Below, piece after piece: positions 47,423 through 57,719 of a stretch of 64,000 bases of DNA; the first letter of the stretch is position 1, and each line of letters opens with the position of its first letter. This DNA comes from Lepus europaeus. Its lineage: Eukaryota > Chordata > Mammalia > Lagomorpha > Leporidae. Where the stretch lies: assembly GCF_033115175.1 (NCBI RefSeq), contig NC_084838.1, positions 42,511,468 to 42,575,467 of the forward strand, in the 5' to 3' direction. The notes beneath the pieces are model-generated. The model had not been told where the DNA came from and did no database searches. It was given only the letters and a program-made list of their open reading frames with translations. The position numbers and the translations under genes were made by a program.

Positions 47423-47673
47423 GGGGCTGGTGCCGTGGCTCACTAGGTTAATCCTCCGCCTGCGGCACCAGCGTCCCATATGGGCACCGGGTTCTAGTCC
47501 CGGTTGCTCCTCTTTCAGTCCAGCTCTCTGCTGTGGCCTGGGAGGGCAGTGGAGGATGGCCCAGGTGCTTGGGTCTGTAGCGGCCATTTGGGGAGCGAAC
47601 CAACAGAAGGAAGACCTTTCTCTCTGTCTCTCTCTCTCACACTCTACCTGTCAAAAAAAAACCAAAAAACAAA
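47423..47673 (+). mobile_element. C-SINE with internal deletion, perfect TSD
   Basis: About 60-70 bp are missing between 'gtgcttgggtc' and 'gtagcggccatttgg'. TSD 'aacagtgatct' at 47,412-47,422 and 47,674-47,684. Confidence 0.95.
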
Positions 47674-47841
47674 AACAGTGATCTAACATTACTTCACAGA
47701 AAATACTTCTTCCAGGCTGAATGAACTTTGAATAATGATAGTTATAATGTACAAAGCAAACTTGGGATTTAAAAATTGTTTTGAACTACAGGGCACTCAA
47801 CAGTAGCACATCCAACAGAATAAGCATTCATTGAAGAACCA

Positions 47842-48140
47842 GGGGTCCAGCACTGTGGCACAGCAGCTTAAACTGCCACCTGTGACGCCAGTATCCCACA
47901 TGGGTGCCTGTTAGTGTCCCAGCTGCTCCACTTCCCATCCAACTCCCTGCTAATGTGCCTGGGAAAGCAGTCCAAGTCCTCAGGTCCCTGCACGCACGTG
48001 GGAGACTGGAAGAAATTCCTGGTTTCCACCTGGCACAGCCTGGCCATTGCAGCTGTTTGGGGAGTGAACCAGCTGTTGGAAGGTATCTCTCTCTCTCTCT
48101 TTAAAAACTCTGCCTTTCAAATAAATAAGTAAATCTTAAA
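47842..48140 (+). mobile_element. C-SINE
   Basis: From 'ggggtccagcactgtggcac' to 'aaataaataagtaaatctta'. Confidence 0.92.
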
Positions 48141-48462
48141 GAAAGAAAAAAGAAAAACCCTCATGAAGTTCATGCATCTTTGTTCCTCGTGCAGAGTAAA
48201 TTAATTATATTTATGGTTACAAACGATCAGCCTATAGACGTCGATAGATTTTTCTGCCACCGCACAGAGTTTATTTGCAAGTCTGTGTAACACACTTCTG
48301 GGAACCTGCCCCGCTGAGGGGAAGCGGGGCCTTTTCCCTCAAGCATGTTATTGACGTGGAAATAAACACAATTACAAGTGAAACTTACAAATTGTTGACA
48401 AATAACTGTTTACCTCCCATGTTCACTGTCAGCATCAGCGGGGGAGAGCGGCCCTTTCCTAG

Positions 48463-48903
48463 TCAGCCGTGGTCGGTGGTCAGGGGTCCTGTGCCCCCGG
48501 GCTCCTTCCCAGCCCCCAGGGCACAGCCAATCCTCCCTGTGGCTTCCTTGTGGCGGAAACGCTGGAATGCTGGCTGCTTCGGGCCCTGTTCCTGAGGCGC
48601 AGTTGTACTTCGATTAACCCAGAGGGTCCGCACGCTCCTCTTCCTCAGCCTTCGGGCTTTGGGGCTTTTCAGGAAGGCCCAGGCCCCAGCCCATGACGGC
48701 AGCGGGGGAGCAGGAGTTCTTCCCCCGGAAGTGCCGGGCGGGCTGCAGCACCGCTTGCGCTCACGGGTAGCGGTAGGCGACCTAGGCGAGATGCTTCCGT
48801 AGCCGCAGCGGAGCTGAGGAAAACCGCGGTGCCTACCGGGAAACCTCTTCTTACCACGCATGCGCCGCTGCCGCCCTGTTGTGGGAACTTGACTCAAGGG
48901 CAC
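48463..48903 (-). other. 146-codon open frame across the CpG island
   Basis: A minus-strand frame rich in Arg, Gly and Pro with no recognised domain. Long frames are expected by chance in GC-rich DNA. An antisense AATAAA (TTTATT at 48,269-48,274) lies about 190 bp past its stop, so a minus-strand transcript is conceivable, possibly a divergent non-coding RNA. I do not call it a protein-coding gene. Confidence 0.2.
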
Positions 48904-48980
48904 GGAAGTGGTTTTTCCACCTGCCCAACGAGGTCTGCCTCTCCTAAGATGAGCTCAAGTCACACACAGCCAGGCCAAAG
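48870..48980 (+). other. Candidate first exon with splice donor
   Basis: Just downstream of the NRF1 and ETS motifs lies an ATG at 48,949 that opens MSSSHTQPGQ and runs into an exact donor, AAAG|GTAAGG, after 48,980 (phase 2). The start of the exon is not defined. If spliced to a site within 'tgtctag|ggatg' near 49,973, the frame would join the small transmembrane ORF at 49,9xx; that acceptor has a weak pyrimidine tract. This is a splicing hypothesis only. Confidence 0.35.
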
Positions 48981-49449
48981 GTAAGGCCCGAGGGAGGTGA
49001 CGCAATGATAATAAACTAGATTGCAGCACCCACGGCTGTGAGACTGTTTTCTAAGGAAAAGTTGGAAAAGATTTGCTGGCTTGGCTGAGGCAGTAGAGAC
49101 AACTGTGGTCGGGGCGGAGGTAGCGACCTTTATTTATTTGAAGCCTGCTCTCCCAGACAGGGTCTTCCCACCAAGGAAGGCAGAGCTGGCTAACTCATTA
49201 AAGGCTTCAGCTGGGAAGGAAATCATCTGGTGTTTTGGAATTAACTGCTTGTTCCTTGGCTCAGTGGTTCAGAACTAGTTGGGCCCAGAGTTACTGTACT
49301 AAGAACACAGAGTTCTGGCAACAATTGAAAACATATTAAGATTTTTCCACTTTCCTGTTCTCATGTTCACCTGTGAACGTGACCGATACGCACTGCAACC
49401 CGAGGCCTGTGATGGATAATCATGTACAGGTTATTTCTCTCTCTCTCTC

Positions 49450-49785
49450 TCTTTTTTTTTTTTTTTTTTTGACAGGCAGAGTGGATAGTGAGAGAGAGAC
49501 AGAGAGAAAGGTTTTCCTTTTTGCCGTTGGTTCACCCTCCAATGGCCGCTGCGGCCAGCGCATCTCGCTGATCCAAAGCCAGGAGCCGGGTGCTTCTCCT
49601 GGTCTCCCATGGGATGCAGGGCCCAAGGACTTGGGCCATCCTCCACTGCCTTCCCAGGCCATAGCAGAGAGCTGGCCTGGAAGAGGGGCAACCGGGATAG
49701 AATCCGGCGCCCCAACTGGGACTAGATCCCGGTGTGCCGGCACCGCAAGGCGGAGGATTAGCCTGTTAAGCCATGGCGCCGGCCT
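49450..49785 (-). mobile_element. Young C-SINE with perfect 13-bp TSD
   Basis: Poly(T) from about 49,452, head at the right end ('aagccatggcgccggcct'). TSD 'aggttatttctct' at 49,428-49,440 and 49,786-49,798. It lies in the presumed intron of the candidate CpG-island gene. Confidence 0.96.
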
Positions 49786-49899
49786 AGGTTATTTCTCTTA
49801 ATAACTATCTCCTTGCTCACTTCTTGCTATTTTTCTGCCAACCTTACTTGCCAGAGATTATCTGTTGGCTTTTTGTCCATCCGCCTTCCAGTGCCAGGG

Positions 49900-50570
49900 G
49901 TTGTGCATGCTAACTGCGGCCGTGGGGGGCCAAGGTGCGCATCTGCCAAGCCTAGGAGAGATGTCTAGGGATGTGCAGAAAAGGAAGAAGGCCATGCAGG
50001 GAGGGATCCTCTATGCAGCAGGGCTAGGTACCCTGGCCACATTATGGGGCCTGTGCTGGTCTTATTTAAGGAATAAAAATCCAGAGAAAAAAAGTTTTGA
50101 TACTCCTTCATTTTCTTTCTTACAAATAGATTAATTAGTGAGACATGAAACATACTGACTGAAAATCACCACTTTGGGTGGCTGTACGAGTGCATTCTCT
50201 TAATTTGTGAAACCTGTGTTTCCAAAAAATAAGTCATGTTTTGTGGTCAATAATGCTTAGAAACAGTTGAATGAGTTAGAATCTGTTTTGTTTCTTCTTG
50301 ATTAAAAAGCTTATTTTTGGCAATGACCAGTTTGATTATGTCCAGAGAAAAATTAACGCCTATTTTACCTTGACGATGTTCTAACTTACAGATTCTGCTA
50401 TAATATGTAGTTCTCATTGATGAGAAAGATTCAAAATGTAATGATTTATCTGTAGATTATTGCTTGGTTGATACAAAGCTATTTTGGAGGTATTTTTTGA
50501 AATAATGCAAACAGAGGGAAAATTAGGCTATTGTATATGATCTAATAAAAACAGAATGATAGATTAAACA
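49900..50570 (+). CDS. Candidate last exon with small single-TM protein (hypothetical)
   Basis: Frame 49,865-50,134 contains, from the Met at about 49,961, a basic stretch (VQKRKKAM), one hydrophobic helix of about 20 residues (GGILYAAGLGTLATLWGLCW) and a basic tail (YLRNKN), then a stop at 50,132-50,134. Such basic-TM-basic microproteins are often mitochondrial inner-membrane or ER proteins; I do not recognise the family. A pyrimidine-rich stretch and AG ('ccgccttccag') precede it at about 49,889, and AATAAA follows at 50,543-50,548. With the upstream CpG island this makes a plausible two-exon gene, but the exact exon boundary and coding start are unsettled, and it may be chance. Confidence 0.35.
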
Positions 50571-50950
50571 AGAATTGCTTTCCCAGGGTGATTATTAAAT
50601 ATTTATGCAGGACAGAGAAAGCAAGCATGATAGGGATGGGTTTTGGCAAGTTATCAGCATGTTTTATCTCTAATGCACTTTACAAAAATAAGCTAATTAA
50701 TCCTCCCACCCTCTACATAAAAAAGTTAAAAGAATTACCTCTTCCTTCCTTTATTTTTAGTTCAGCTACTTAGTTTTATTTAAATAACTTTTAATTTGAT
50801 TGTGATGTCTTCCTTAGTGATAGATTCACCATTGCCCCCTGGGAGACCCATCTGATGAAGTAGAAACTCAAGAGAAGTCAACTCTAGCCAGCCAATCACA
50901 GCTTTTGAACCTGTGTACAGCTCTGAATTTTAGATGAACTGGTGCTTCTC
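50150..50950. other. AT-rich sequence downstream of the candidate exon
   Basis: No repeat recognised; contains the AATAAA at 50,543. The rest shows nothing. Confidence 0.4.
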
Positions 50951-50958
50951 AGAGAACC

Positions 50959-51339
50959 ATGGCTATCGATAAACAATTCCCAGAATATTTCTCATTGAGG
51001 AGAAAGTCAAAAGTTAAATTCAATAAAAATGATTTAGTTAAACCATTCAGTATCTACCTGCTGATAGCCTGCCTTGTAGCTACACAAACTTCATGGCTAA
51101 TTTATCGTATTAGTCTTAATGTAGTCCTACATACTCTTCTTATCTCTTGTTCCCACCTTGCCCCTTCCCTGTTTTTTCTTTTTGTAAAGGTGGGATTAGC
51201 AGCTGAAGAGGTAAGCCATCATTGCCTCTTTCTTTTAAAAGACATAGGGAGTGAAAGAACATTCTCAGGAAACCTCTTCAGTCCTAATGGATTGACCACA
51301 GAAATGTCAAGCCTGCCTGACTTCGAAATCAATCTCTAA
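50959..51339 (+). other. 126-codon open frame, unknown
   Basis: ATG in good context (gagaaccATGg), two hydrophobic stretches (about residues 30-50 and 55-75) and Lys-rich N-terminal part. It is the longest plus frame outside recognised repeats. I know no family for it, codon use looks unremarkable, and no poly(A) signal was found close by. Could be chance or the relic of an unrecognised retroelement. Confidence 0.15.
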
Positions 51340-51405
51340 TCTTTGGAAAAAGCAGATCTGATGATACTATTCTTACTATATTTCAAGGGTGTTCTCTAGG
51401 GTTTT

Positions 51406-51728
51406 TTTTTCTTCTTTTTATTTGACAGGCAGAGTTAGACAGTGAGAGAGAAAGACAGAGAGAAAGGTCTTCCGTCCGTTGGTTCACCCCCCAAAAGGCC
51501 GCTACGGCTGGTGCGCTGTGCTGATCCGAAGCCAGGAGCCAGGTGTTTCCTCCTGGTCTCCCACGCGGGTGCAGATGCCCAAGCACTTGGGCCATCCTCC
51601 ACTGCCTTCCTGGGTCACAGCAGAGAGCTGGACTGGAAGAGGAGTAACTGGGACTAGAACCCGGCGCCCATATGGGTTGCCGGCAGCGCAGGCGGAGGAT
51701 TTACCAAGTGAGCCATGGCGCCGGCCCC
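51406..51728 (-). mobile_element. C-SINE with perfect 13-bp TSD
   Basis: From T-rich tail to 'gagccatggcgccggcccc'. TSD 'tctctagggtttt' at 51,393-51,405 and 51,729-51,741. Confidence 0.96.
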
Positions 51729-51914
51729 TCTCTAGGGTTTTCATAATATAGTTCAACCTTCCTAGCTTAGGAACAAAAAAATCTATTCTAAATCCCTTGA
51801 TTTATTTTATATTTTTATATTTAAAGTTAAAAATCCCAAGAAACCCAAACCAAACTCTCCCAATATACAAACATCTTCAGAATGTCATCCACCTTTCTAA
51901 ATATCGTTGTCCAG

Positions 51915-52243
51915 GGCCCATGTTGTGGCATAATGGGTTAAGCTGCCCCCTGCAATGCCAGCATCCCATATGGGTTCTGGTTTGAGTCTGGCTGTTCCAC
52001 TTCCAATCCAGCTCCCTGCTAATGTGCCTGGGCAAGTGGTGAAGGATGGCCCAAGTGCTTGGGCCCCTGCACCCACATGGGAGACCCGGTTGAAGATCCT
52101 GGCTCCTGGCGCCTAGCTTTTGCCTGGCCTAGCCCAGTCAGTGAGGACATTTGGGGAGCAAACCAATGGGTGGAAGATCTTTCTCTCTCTCTCTCCCTCT
52201 CCCCCCCCCCTCCCTCTCTGTTAACTCTGCCTTTCAAATAAAA
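51915..52243 (+). mobile_element. C-SINE with a C10 run
   Basis: From 'agggcccatgttgtggcata' to 'gcctttcaaataaaa'. Its CT tract holds a C-run at about 52,201-52,210. Confidence 0.93.
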
Positions 52244-52529
52244 GCCATGTCCTCTGGTTCTCAGTTTCCACTCTGTTCCTCAGCCATGAAGAATGACTTG
52301 AGACTCTAAAGTTTATCTTGCTGTTTAATACTTCTATAACTGTGTTAATCCTCTTTTGCTGCCTGGGGTATTCTTCCCAACCTGCTCTTTTCTCAATGTT
52401 CAACACACCTCAATGACGTGCTTTCTGAGGTCTCCGTAAATAAATGTTTATTCCCTCTGTACACTCTAGATTCACACTCTATATACTTCTACATTGCACC
52501 TGGAACACTTTCTTTGAGTTGTTTTACTG
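52244..52529. other. Spacer
   Basis: Nothing recognised. Confidence 0.4.
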
Positions 52530-52640
52530 CCTTGCAAACTCTATGAGGGCCGAGATAATGTTTGTTAATCCCTGGGGTCTAACATTGGCCTTCAGACATG
52601 GTGCTTAGTAAATGCTGGCTGATCAGATAAATAAATGAAC
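52530..52640 (+). mobile_element. L2 3' end
   Basis: 'tatgagggccgagataatg', 'atggtgcttagtaaatgctgg' and 'gataaataaatgaacc' are in L2 3' order. Confidence 0.65.
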
Positions 52641-53330
52641 CTTCTACAGAAAATTGGAATTTTCTATACTTCAGAACTTAAGTCTTGTTCTCCCTTCCTT
52701 CCCTCCACCTTTCCAATCCAGGCTTCCGAATGGTGAAAAGAAGCTTGTGGCTCCTTTTGACTTTTGTGGTTGAAGGACAGACTATCCTACACAGCCTGCA
52801 CAGTGGAAGAATGTAAATAAAAATGTGAAAAGAAAGGGAGGATTTATGCAAGATGTTTAGAAATAGGCAAGGGTTGTCTCTCCTATGAGGTCCTCCCTAA
52901 CTAGATCAAGTAGATTTGATCAAGTCTGCTTCAGTGCCACCATTGCATTTAAGCCTGTCCTTGTGGGAGGAGCCAGTGCCCGAAACAGTAGGAGCAAATC
53001 CAGTAAGAAGGAATGAAATACCTGCCATGTGTTCTAGCATTTTTGCTGGTTGATAGAGCATTTGAGGGGAGGGAGAAATGGCAGCAGGCAATAGACCTTT
53101 GTGTCAAAATTTTGAGACACTTGGAAGCAGTGTTTGAAGCAAAGTTCTCAAGCCCTGGAATACATTAAGTATTGGTATGGTTCAGGAGATGAGGTTCAGT
53201 GTCCAGAGTCCCAATTCTTGCAAGGGCCCAATGTAGGACACAGTTCTGGAAGTGGCCTAAATTTCTATTCCAGGCTCTTGCCTTTTACCTAGAGAAGCAG
53301 TCTAAGTACAGGCACACACATGTTGAGTAA
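52641..53330. other. Intergenic sequence, nothing recognised
   Basis: No gene or repeat recognised. Confidence 0.4.
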
Positions 53331-54150
53331 TGTGATAAAGTTTATTTATAAAAAGTGAGGAAAGCACACACACACACATGGGCATTGCTTAGGGAAAGTG
53401 GGTCAGGAAAGGTAAAGAGAGAGATTTTCATACCCTGCTCACTCTGGGTCCACATGGAGAGGAGAGTACACTTCCCTTTACTGGGCTTCCTATGAGTTTA
53501 GAAAGGGAAGTGTTTACATGGTACTGCCCCCATGTCCCAGGTAAGAGGAAACACTTCCTGGGGAAGGGGTCATCTGATTGAAAGGTGAGTGGATAAGATT
53601 ACATGGAATAGGCCGGCGCCGTGGCTCAACAGGCTAATCCTCCGCCTTGCGGCGCCGGCACACCGGGTTCTAGTCCCGGTCGGGGCACCGATCCTGTCCC
53701 GGTCGCCCCTCTTCCAGGCCAGCTCTCTGCTGTGGCCAGGGAGTGCAGTGGAGGATGGCCCAAGTGTTTGGGCTCTGCACCCCATGGGAGACCAGGATAA
53801 GCACCTGGGTCCTGCCATCGGAACAGCGCGGTGCGCCGGCCGCAGCGCGCTACCGCGGCGGCCATTGGAGGGTGAACCAACGGCAAAGGAAGACCTTTCT
53901 CTCTGTCTCTCTCTCTCACTGTCCACTCTGCCTGTCAAAAAAAAAAAAAAAAAAAAAAAAAAAGATTACATGGAATAGGGGAGGTGTGGCTTCCAGCTCA
54001 TTAACTTAATCTAACTAATTGCCTTATTCCATAGCAGAAGGACTAAGTCAAAGATTTCTGAGACAGTCCAAGATAAAGGGAGATCTAGTTATGTCTTGCT
54101 GCAGGAGTTTACATTTTCCTGGGAAGATTTCAAATCTCCTTAAATGCTTT
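53331..54150 (-). mobile_element. Possible LTR remnant split by a C-SINE
   Basis: Starts with 'aaagtttatttata' (an antisense AATAAA-like motif) and holds, after the C-SINE, 'gtggcttccagctcattaact'. The segment at 61,640-62,040 has the same order ('gctttattgag' ... 'atggtctccagcttacaaatc'). The family is not identified. Confidence 0.3.
53612..53962 (+). mobile_element. Very young C-SINE: long perfect TSD, 27-nt A tail
   Basis: Complete copy starting 'gccggcgccgtggctcaaca' with most CpGs kept, and an uninterrupted A-run of 27 (53,937-53,963). The TSD 'agattacatggaatagg' (17 bp) is perfect at 53,596-53,612 and 53,963-53,979. It is the youngest-looking insertion of the window. Confidence 0.97.
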
Positions 54151-54160
54151 AGTCCTTTTT

Positions 54161-54485
54161 TTTTTGATAGGCAGAGTTAGACAGTGAGAGATAGAGAGAT
54201 AGAGAGAAAGGTCTTCCTTTTCCGTTGGTTCACTCCCCAAAGTGGACGCTAAGGCTGGTCTACTGTGGCCGGCGCACTGCAAAGATCCAAAGCCAGGAAC
54301 CAGGTGCTTCCTCCTGGTCTCCCATGCGGGTGCAGGGCCATCCTCCACTGCCTTCCCAGGCCACAGCAGAGAGCTGGACTGGAAGAGGAGCAGCCGGGAC
54401 AGAATCCGGTGCCCCATCCTGGACTAGAACCTGGGGTGCCGGTGCCGCAGGCAGAGGATTAGCCTAGTGAGCCGCGGCACTGGCC
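54161..54485 (-). mobile_element. C-SINE
   Basis: Poly(T) from 54,156, head at the right ('gagccgcggcactggcc'). TSD 'tttagtccttttt' (54,148) and 'tttagttcttttt' (54,487) with one mismatch. About 15 bp are missing after 'gcgggtgcaggg' ('gggccatcc'). Confidence 0.94.
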
Positions 54486-54714
54486 TTTTAGTTCTTTTTA
54501 AGATGCAAACCAGCCCAAAGATTTCAAATTTTCTGTTAAGAGTAAGGTGGGAAGAACATCTGGCAGGATTCCAAACAATTCAGATTGCTTGTTCTAAACC
54601 AAAAAAGGAGAGGACCAGTTCTGTTTATGTTTTTTGGGTGGTTGTCAAGAGAGGTATTTGGAGATTATGAAATTGATGGAAAAATATTTCCATATTATCT
54701 CCTAAATAATAATA

Positions 54715-54955
54715 ACACTAACAATGTGCCAGAAAATGTGCCAATTGTTCCATAAACATTATTTCATCTCTACAAGGACATTTCTGGCAGGTTTTATCCC
54801 TTAAGTTCAAAGAATAAAGAAGCTGAAGCTCAGAGATGTAGTTAAATCTGGCTTCTGTTGACTTGACCAGGTCAAAAAGCTGGTAGCCGACAGAGTCAGA
54901 CTGGAACTCGAGGATCTTCCTCTAAAACCCATGCTGCTACCCATTGGTTTAGCTA
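54715..54955 (+). mobile_element. MIR
   Basis: 'ataaacattatttcatctct', 'gaagctgaagctcagagatg' and 'gtcagactggaactcgagg' in MIR order. Confidence 0.75.
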
Positions 54956-56639
54956 CCTTAAAAAAAAAAGGTGTGATGGGTAAGGCTGTTCAAAGTAGGC
55001 CAAGACACAGGCAAGGAAAAACCTAGAATAAGGTCAACTATCTTTTAAGACCAAGAAGGATTAAATAAGTAAGAATATTTTGTTCTCTCTACAAGCCAGA
55101 CACATCTTTTTAGTTTTGTTTAGATGAGAATCAGTGGTTCTGTAGCATTGTCCAAGAATGGAGGACTTAGGAGACTGGGGGAAGGGGCAAGTTTTAGATC
55201 CTGCCTTAGCAACTGAAACTTCAGATTGCTGCAGAACTGAGATGCTTCGCGATTAATAACTTTATCAGTCTTAGCATTATTGCTTAGACCAGTTCTGTGT
55301 AGGATTGAAAATAAGCACAGCAAAGAGTTAGGGAAAGTGGTAGGGGTTATTGGGCCACTTTTGTGTATCATGAAAAAAATGACATGAAAAATGACATAAA
55401 AATTATAGGCTCATTGTTCACAGAGAAAAGGTGTTCTTAAAAAATGACCTTTTTTTCTTTTTAATGTCATTGGAAAATTTCTCACAACTGTGCAATTCTA
55501 TCTGATGCTGAATTTGAGATTGATAAAAATAAATGATTATGACATTACCCCTAGGATGTTGGCTAGAAAAAAAAGTCATCTTTTTTGGGTGTACATTTGG
55601 ATCAGTAGTTTCAGAAGATCAATTTCTGCTCATTTTTAGTCTCATTAAGGTAAGATGAAATTAATTATTGTCTAGTCAGTCTATAAACTAGATGACTATC
55701 AGATGGACCATGTGTCCTGGTGAGGGCCTGGCATAGAGCCTCATGAAAGTGGAGGAGGTACTGTTTGTGATCTAGAGCCTGAGCCTGCACTGGAGCCACG
55801 TCTGCCTCCAGTGATTTGAGTGATTCATTTCACTCCAAGTAATCTGTTTCTTCACCTAGGTAAATGAGGCAGATGAAATGTTCTCTAAAGAAGAATACTC
55901 TCTTATGACTTTGCAATAAATTCTAGAGTTGATCCAGGCTTTATTTTTCCAATTAAAAAGGAGAGTAAAATGGAGAAGTTGAATGGAAGTGCATTTAAGC
56001 AGCATCACTGCTTATTTCTCCAAGGTCCTGGCACCTATGAATTTAGGTTCTCTGGCACCTTGTGGCTTTGCAAGCAAGCACTGAGTTCAAGAGATAAACT
56101 AGAAATTCCTTTATCAGAGGGGAGAGACTTGAGGGAATGAAGCACTTGTATTCAAAAGAGAAGTAAGCAGATGAACACCTTGCAATTTTACACAGGCTAT
56201 AAAATCTTATTATTATTGGGTATTTGGCACTGCCGGGCTTGATGGCTGTTATGGGACTATTTATTAATCATAAAACCAAGATTTTATCTGATTGGGCACA
56301 AATTCCCCTGTGAAGGAGATAAGAGTTAACAGATTTTTGGAAACTATTTCTTGGGAGAAATGGAGTACTGAGGTTGTGTTCTCTAATAAAGAGAATCAAG
56401 GAGGGGAAATGTAGATAGAGGGAGAGGGGGGAGGGAGGCTAATAAGAAATAAGCTAGAGTTAGGAGGGAGTTGAGACTGAGAGAGAGGCAGATTGATAGC
56501 CAGGGAAGCAAAGAAGAAACAGAGTGGTGGTTTGCCAGAAAATGGAACAGCAGAATAAAGGAGAGAGAGTTGTGAAGTTCAAAAGTGTGGGATTTAGAGT
56601 TTCCATTTTGGAATTACTTTTGAGACTTTGAATTGTGAT
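54956..56639. other. Intergenic sequence, nothing recognised
   Basis: AT-rich, with a purine-rich stretch at about 56,395-56,480. No gene recognised. Confidence 0.4.
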
Positions 56640-56746
56640 GATTAATTTTATGTGTCAACTTGACTGGGATACAAGGTGCCCAGTCATTTGGGCAAGCATC
56701 TTCCTGAATGTGTTTGTTAGGATGTTTCTGGTTCAGATTAAAATTT

Positions 56747-57093
56747 TTAAAAAATATTTATTCATTTGAAAGAGTTACACAAAAAGAGAAGGAGAGGAAG
56801 AGAGAGCGAGAGCGCGCGCGCGCGCGCGCGCGAGGTCTTCCATCGCTGGTTCACTCCCCAGTTGGCTGCAACGGCTGGAACTGCACCGATCTGAAGCCAG
56901 GAGCCAGGAGCTTCTTCCAGGTCTCCCACATGGGTGCAGGGGCCCAAGGACTTGAGCCATCTTGTGCTGCTTTCCCAGGCCATAGCAGAGAGCTGGATCA
57001 GAAGTGGAACAGCTGGGACTTGAACTGGTGCCCATATGGGTTGCCGGGACTGCAGGTGGCAGCTTTACTTGGTACGCCACAGCACTGGTCCCG
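56747..57093 (-). mobile_element. C-SINE with (CG)10 tract
   Basis: Reverse copy from the A/T tail to 'cacagcactggtcccg'. TSD 'agattaaaattt' (56,735) and 'agattaaaactt' (57,094), one mismatch. Its purine block carries G(CG)10. Confidence 0.95.
56812..56832. repeat. G(CG)10 dinucleotide repeat
   Basis: 21 bp of uninterrupted alternating CG. CG repeats of this length are rare in mammals because methylated CpG decays, and alternating CG is the classical Z-DNA-forming sequence. Confidence 0.97.
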
Positions 57094-57361
57094 AGATTAA
57101 AACTTGAATTTAACACCAGTGGCTCTCCTGGGTCTCCAGTTTGCTAGCAGTAGCTCTTAGGACTGCTCAGTGTCTGTGATTGCCTGAGCCAATTCCTCAC
57201 TGTATGTGTTCATATCTATGTATCTATCCATCTAGCTTTCTACTTTTCTACTTATCTCTATTTCTGTATCTATATTCATGTCTCCTATTGGTTCTATTTT
57301 TCTGGAAAACTCTGACTAATGCAGTGTCCTTAAGAGCATCTGGTTCATGGTCATTCCCTTT

Positions 57362-57714
57362 TTTTTTTTCTTAAAGATTTATTTATTCATTTGAAAGTCA
57401 GAATTACATAGAGAGAGGAGAGGGAGGGAGAGAGAGAGAAAGAGAGAAGAGAGAGAGGTCTTCCATCTGCTGGTTCACTCCCCAGATGGCCTCAGTGGCC
57501 GGAGCTAGGCTGATGTGAAGCCAGGAACCAGGAGCTTCCTCCAGGTTTCCCATGTGGGTGAAGGGCCCAAGGACTTGGGCCATCTTCTATTGCTTTGCCA
57601 GGCCATAGCAGAGAGATGGATTGGAAGTGGAGCAGCCGGGTCTTGAACCAGAGCCCATATGGGATGCCAACACTTCAGGCCAGGGCATTAACCCGCTGTG
57701 CCATGGTGCCAGCC
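57362..57714 (-). mobile_element. C-SINE
   Basis: Poly(T) from 57,359 to 'gccatggtgccagcccc'. Short TSD 'tcccttttt' and 'tccctttt'. Confidence 0.94.
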
Positions 57715-57719
57715 CCTCC

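Larger units (their letters stand above)
48250..48990. promoter_or_regulatory. CpG-island-like region with ETS and NRF1-type motifs
   Basis: This is the only stretch of the window outside repeats that is GC-rich and keeps many CpGs, densest at about 48,430-48,870. ETS/GABP-type CGGAAGTG-like motifs occur at 48,726-48,732 and 48,904-48,910, and an NRF1-type CGCATGCGC at about 48,857-48,865. There is no TATA box. This set is typical of housekeeping promoters, often of nuclear genes for mitochondrial proteins, and such promoters often fire both ways. Island status needs a computed CpG observed/expected value. Confidence 0.65.
56637..57325 (+). mobile_element. MLT2-like ERVL LTR, split by a C-SINE
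   Basis: Left part 'gatgattaattttatgtgtc', 'tgcccagtcatttggg'. Right part after the SINE: 'tgagccaattcctcactg', 'cctattggttctatttttc', 'ctctgactaatgcag'. These are the conserved ends of MLT2-type ERVL LTRs. Plus orientation, opposite to the copy at 1,245-1,675. Confidence 0.75.

Noticed and set aside
49373..49801. 142-codon plus frame
   Set aside because: Antisense C-SINE translation; near-identical peptides appear at other C-SINEs such as 29,556 and 53,570.
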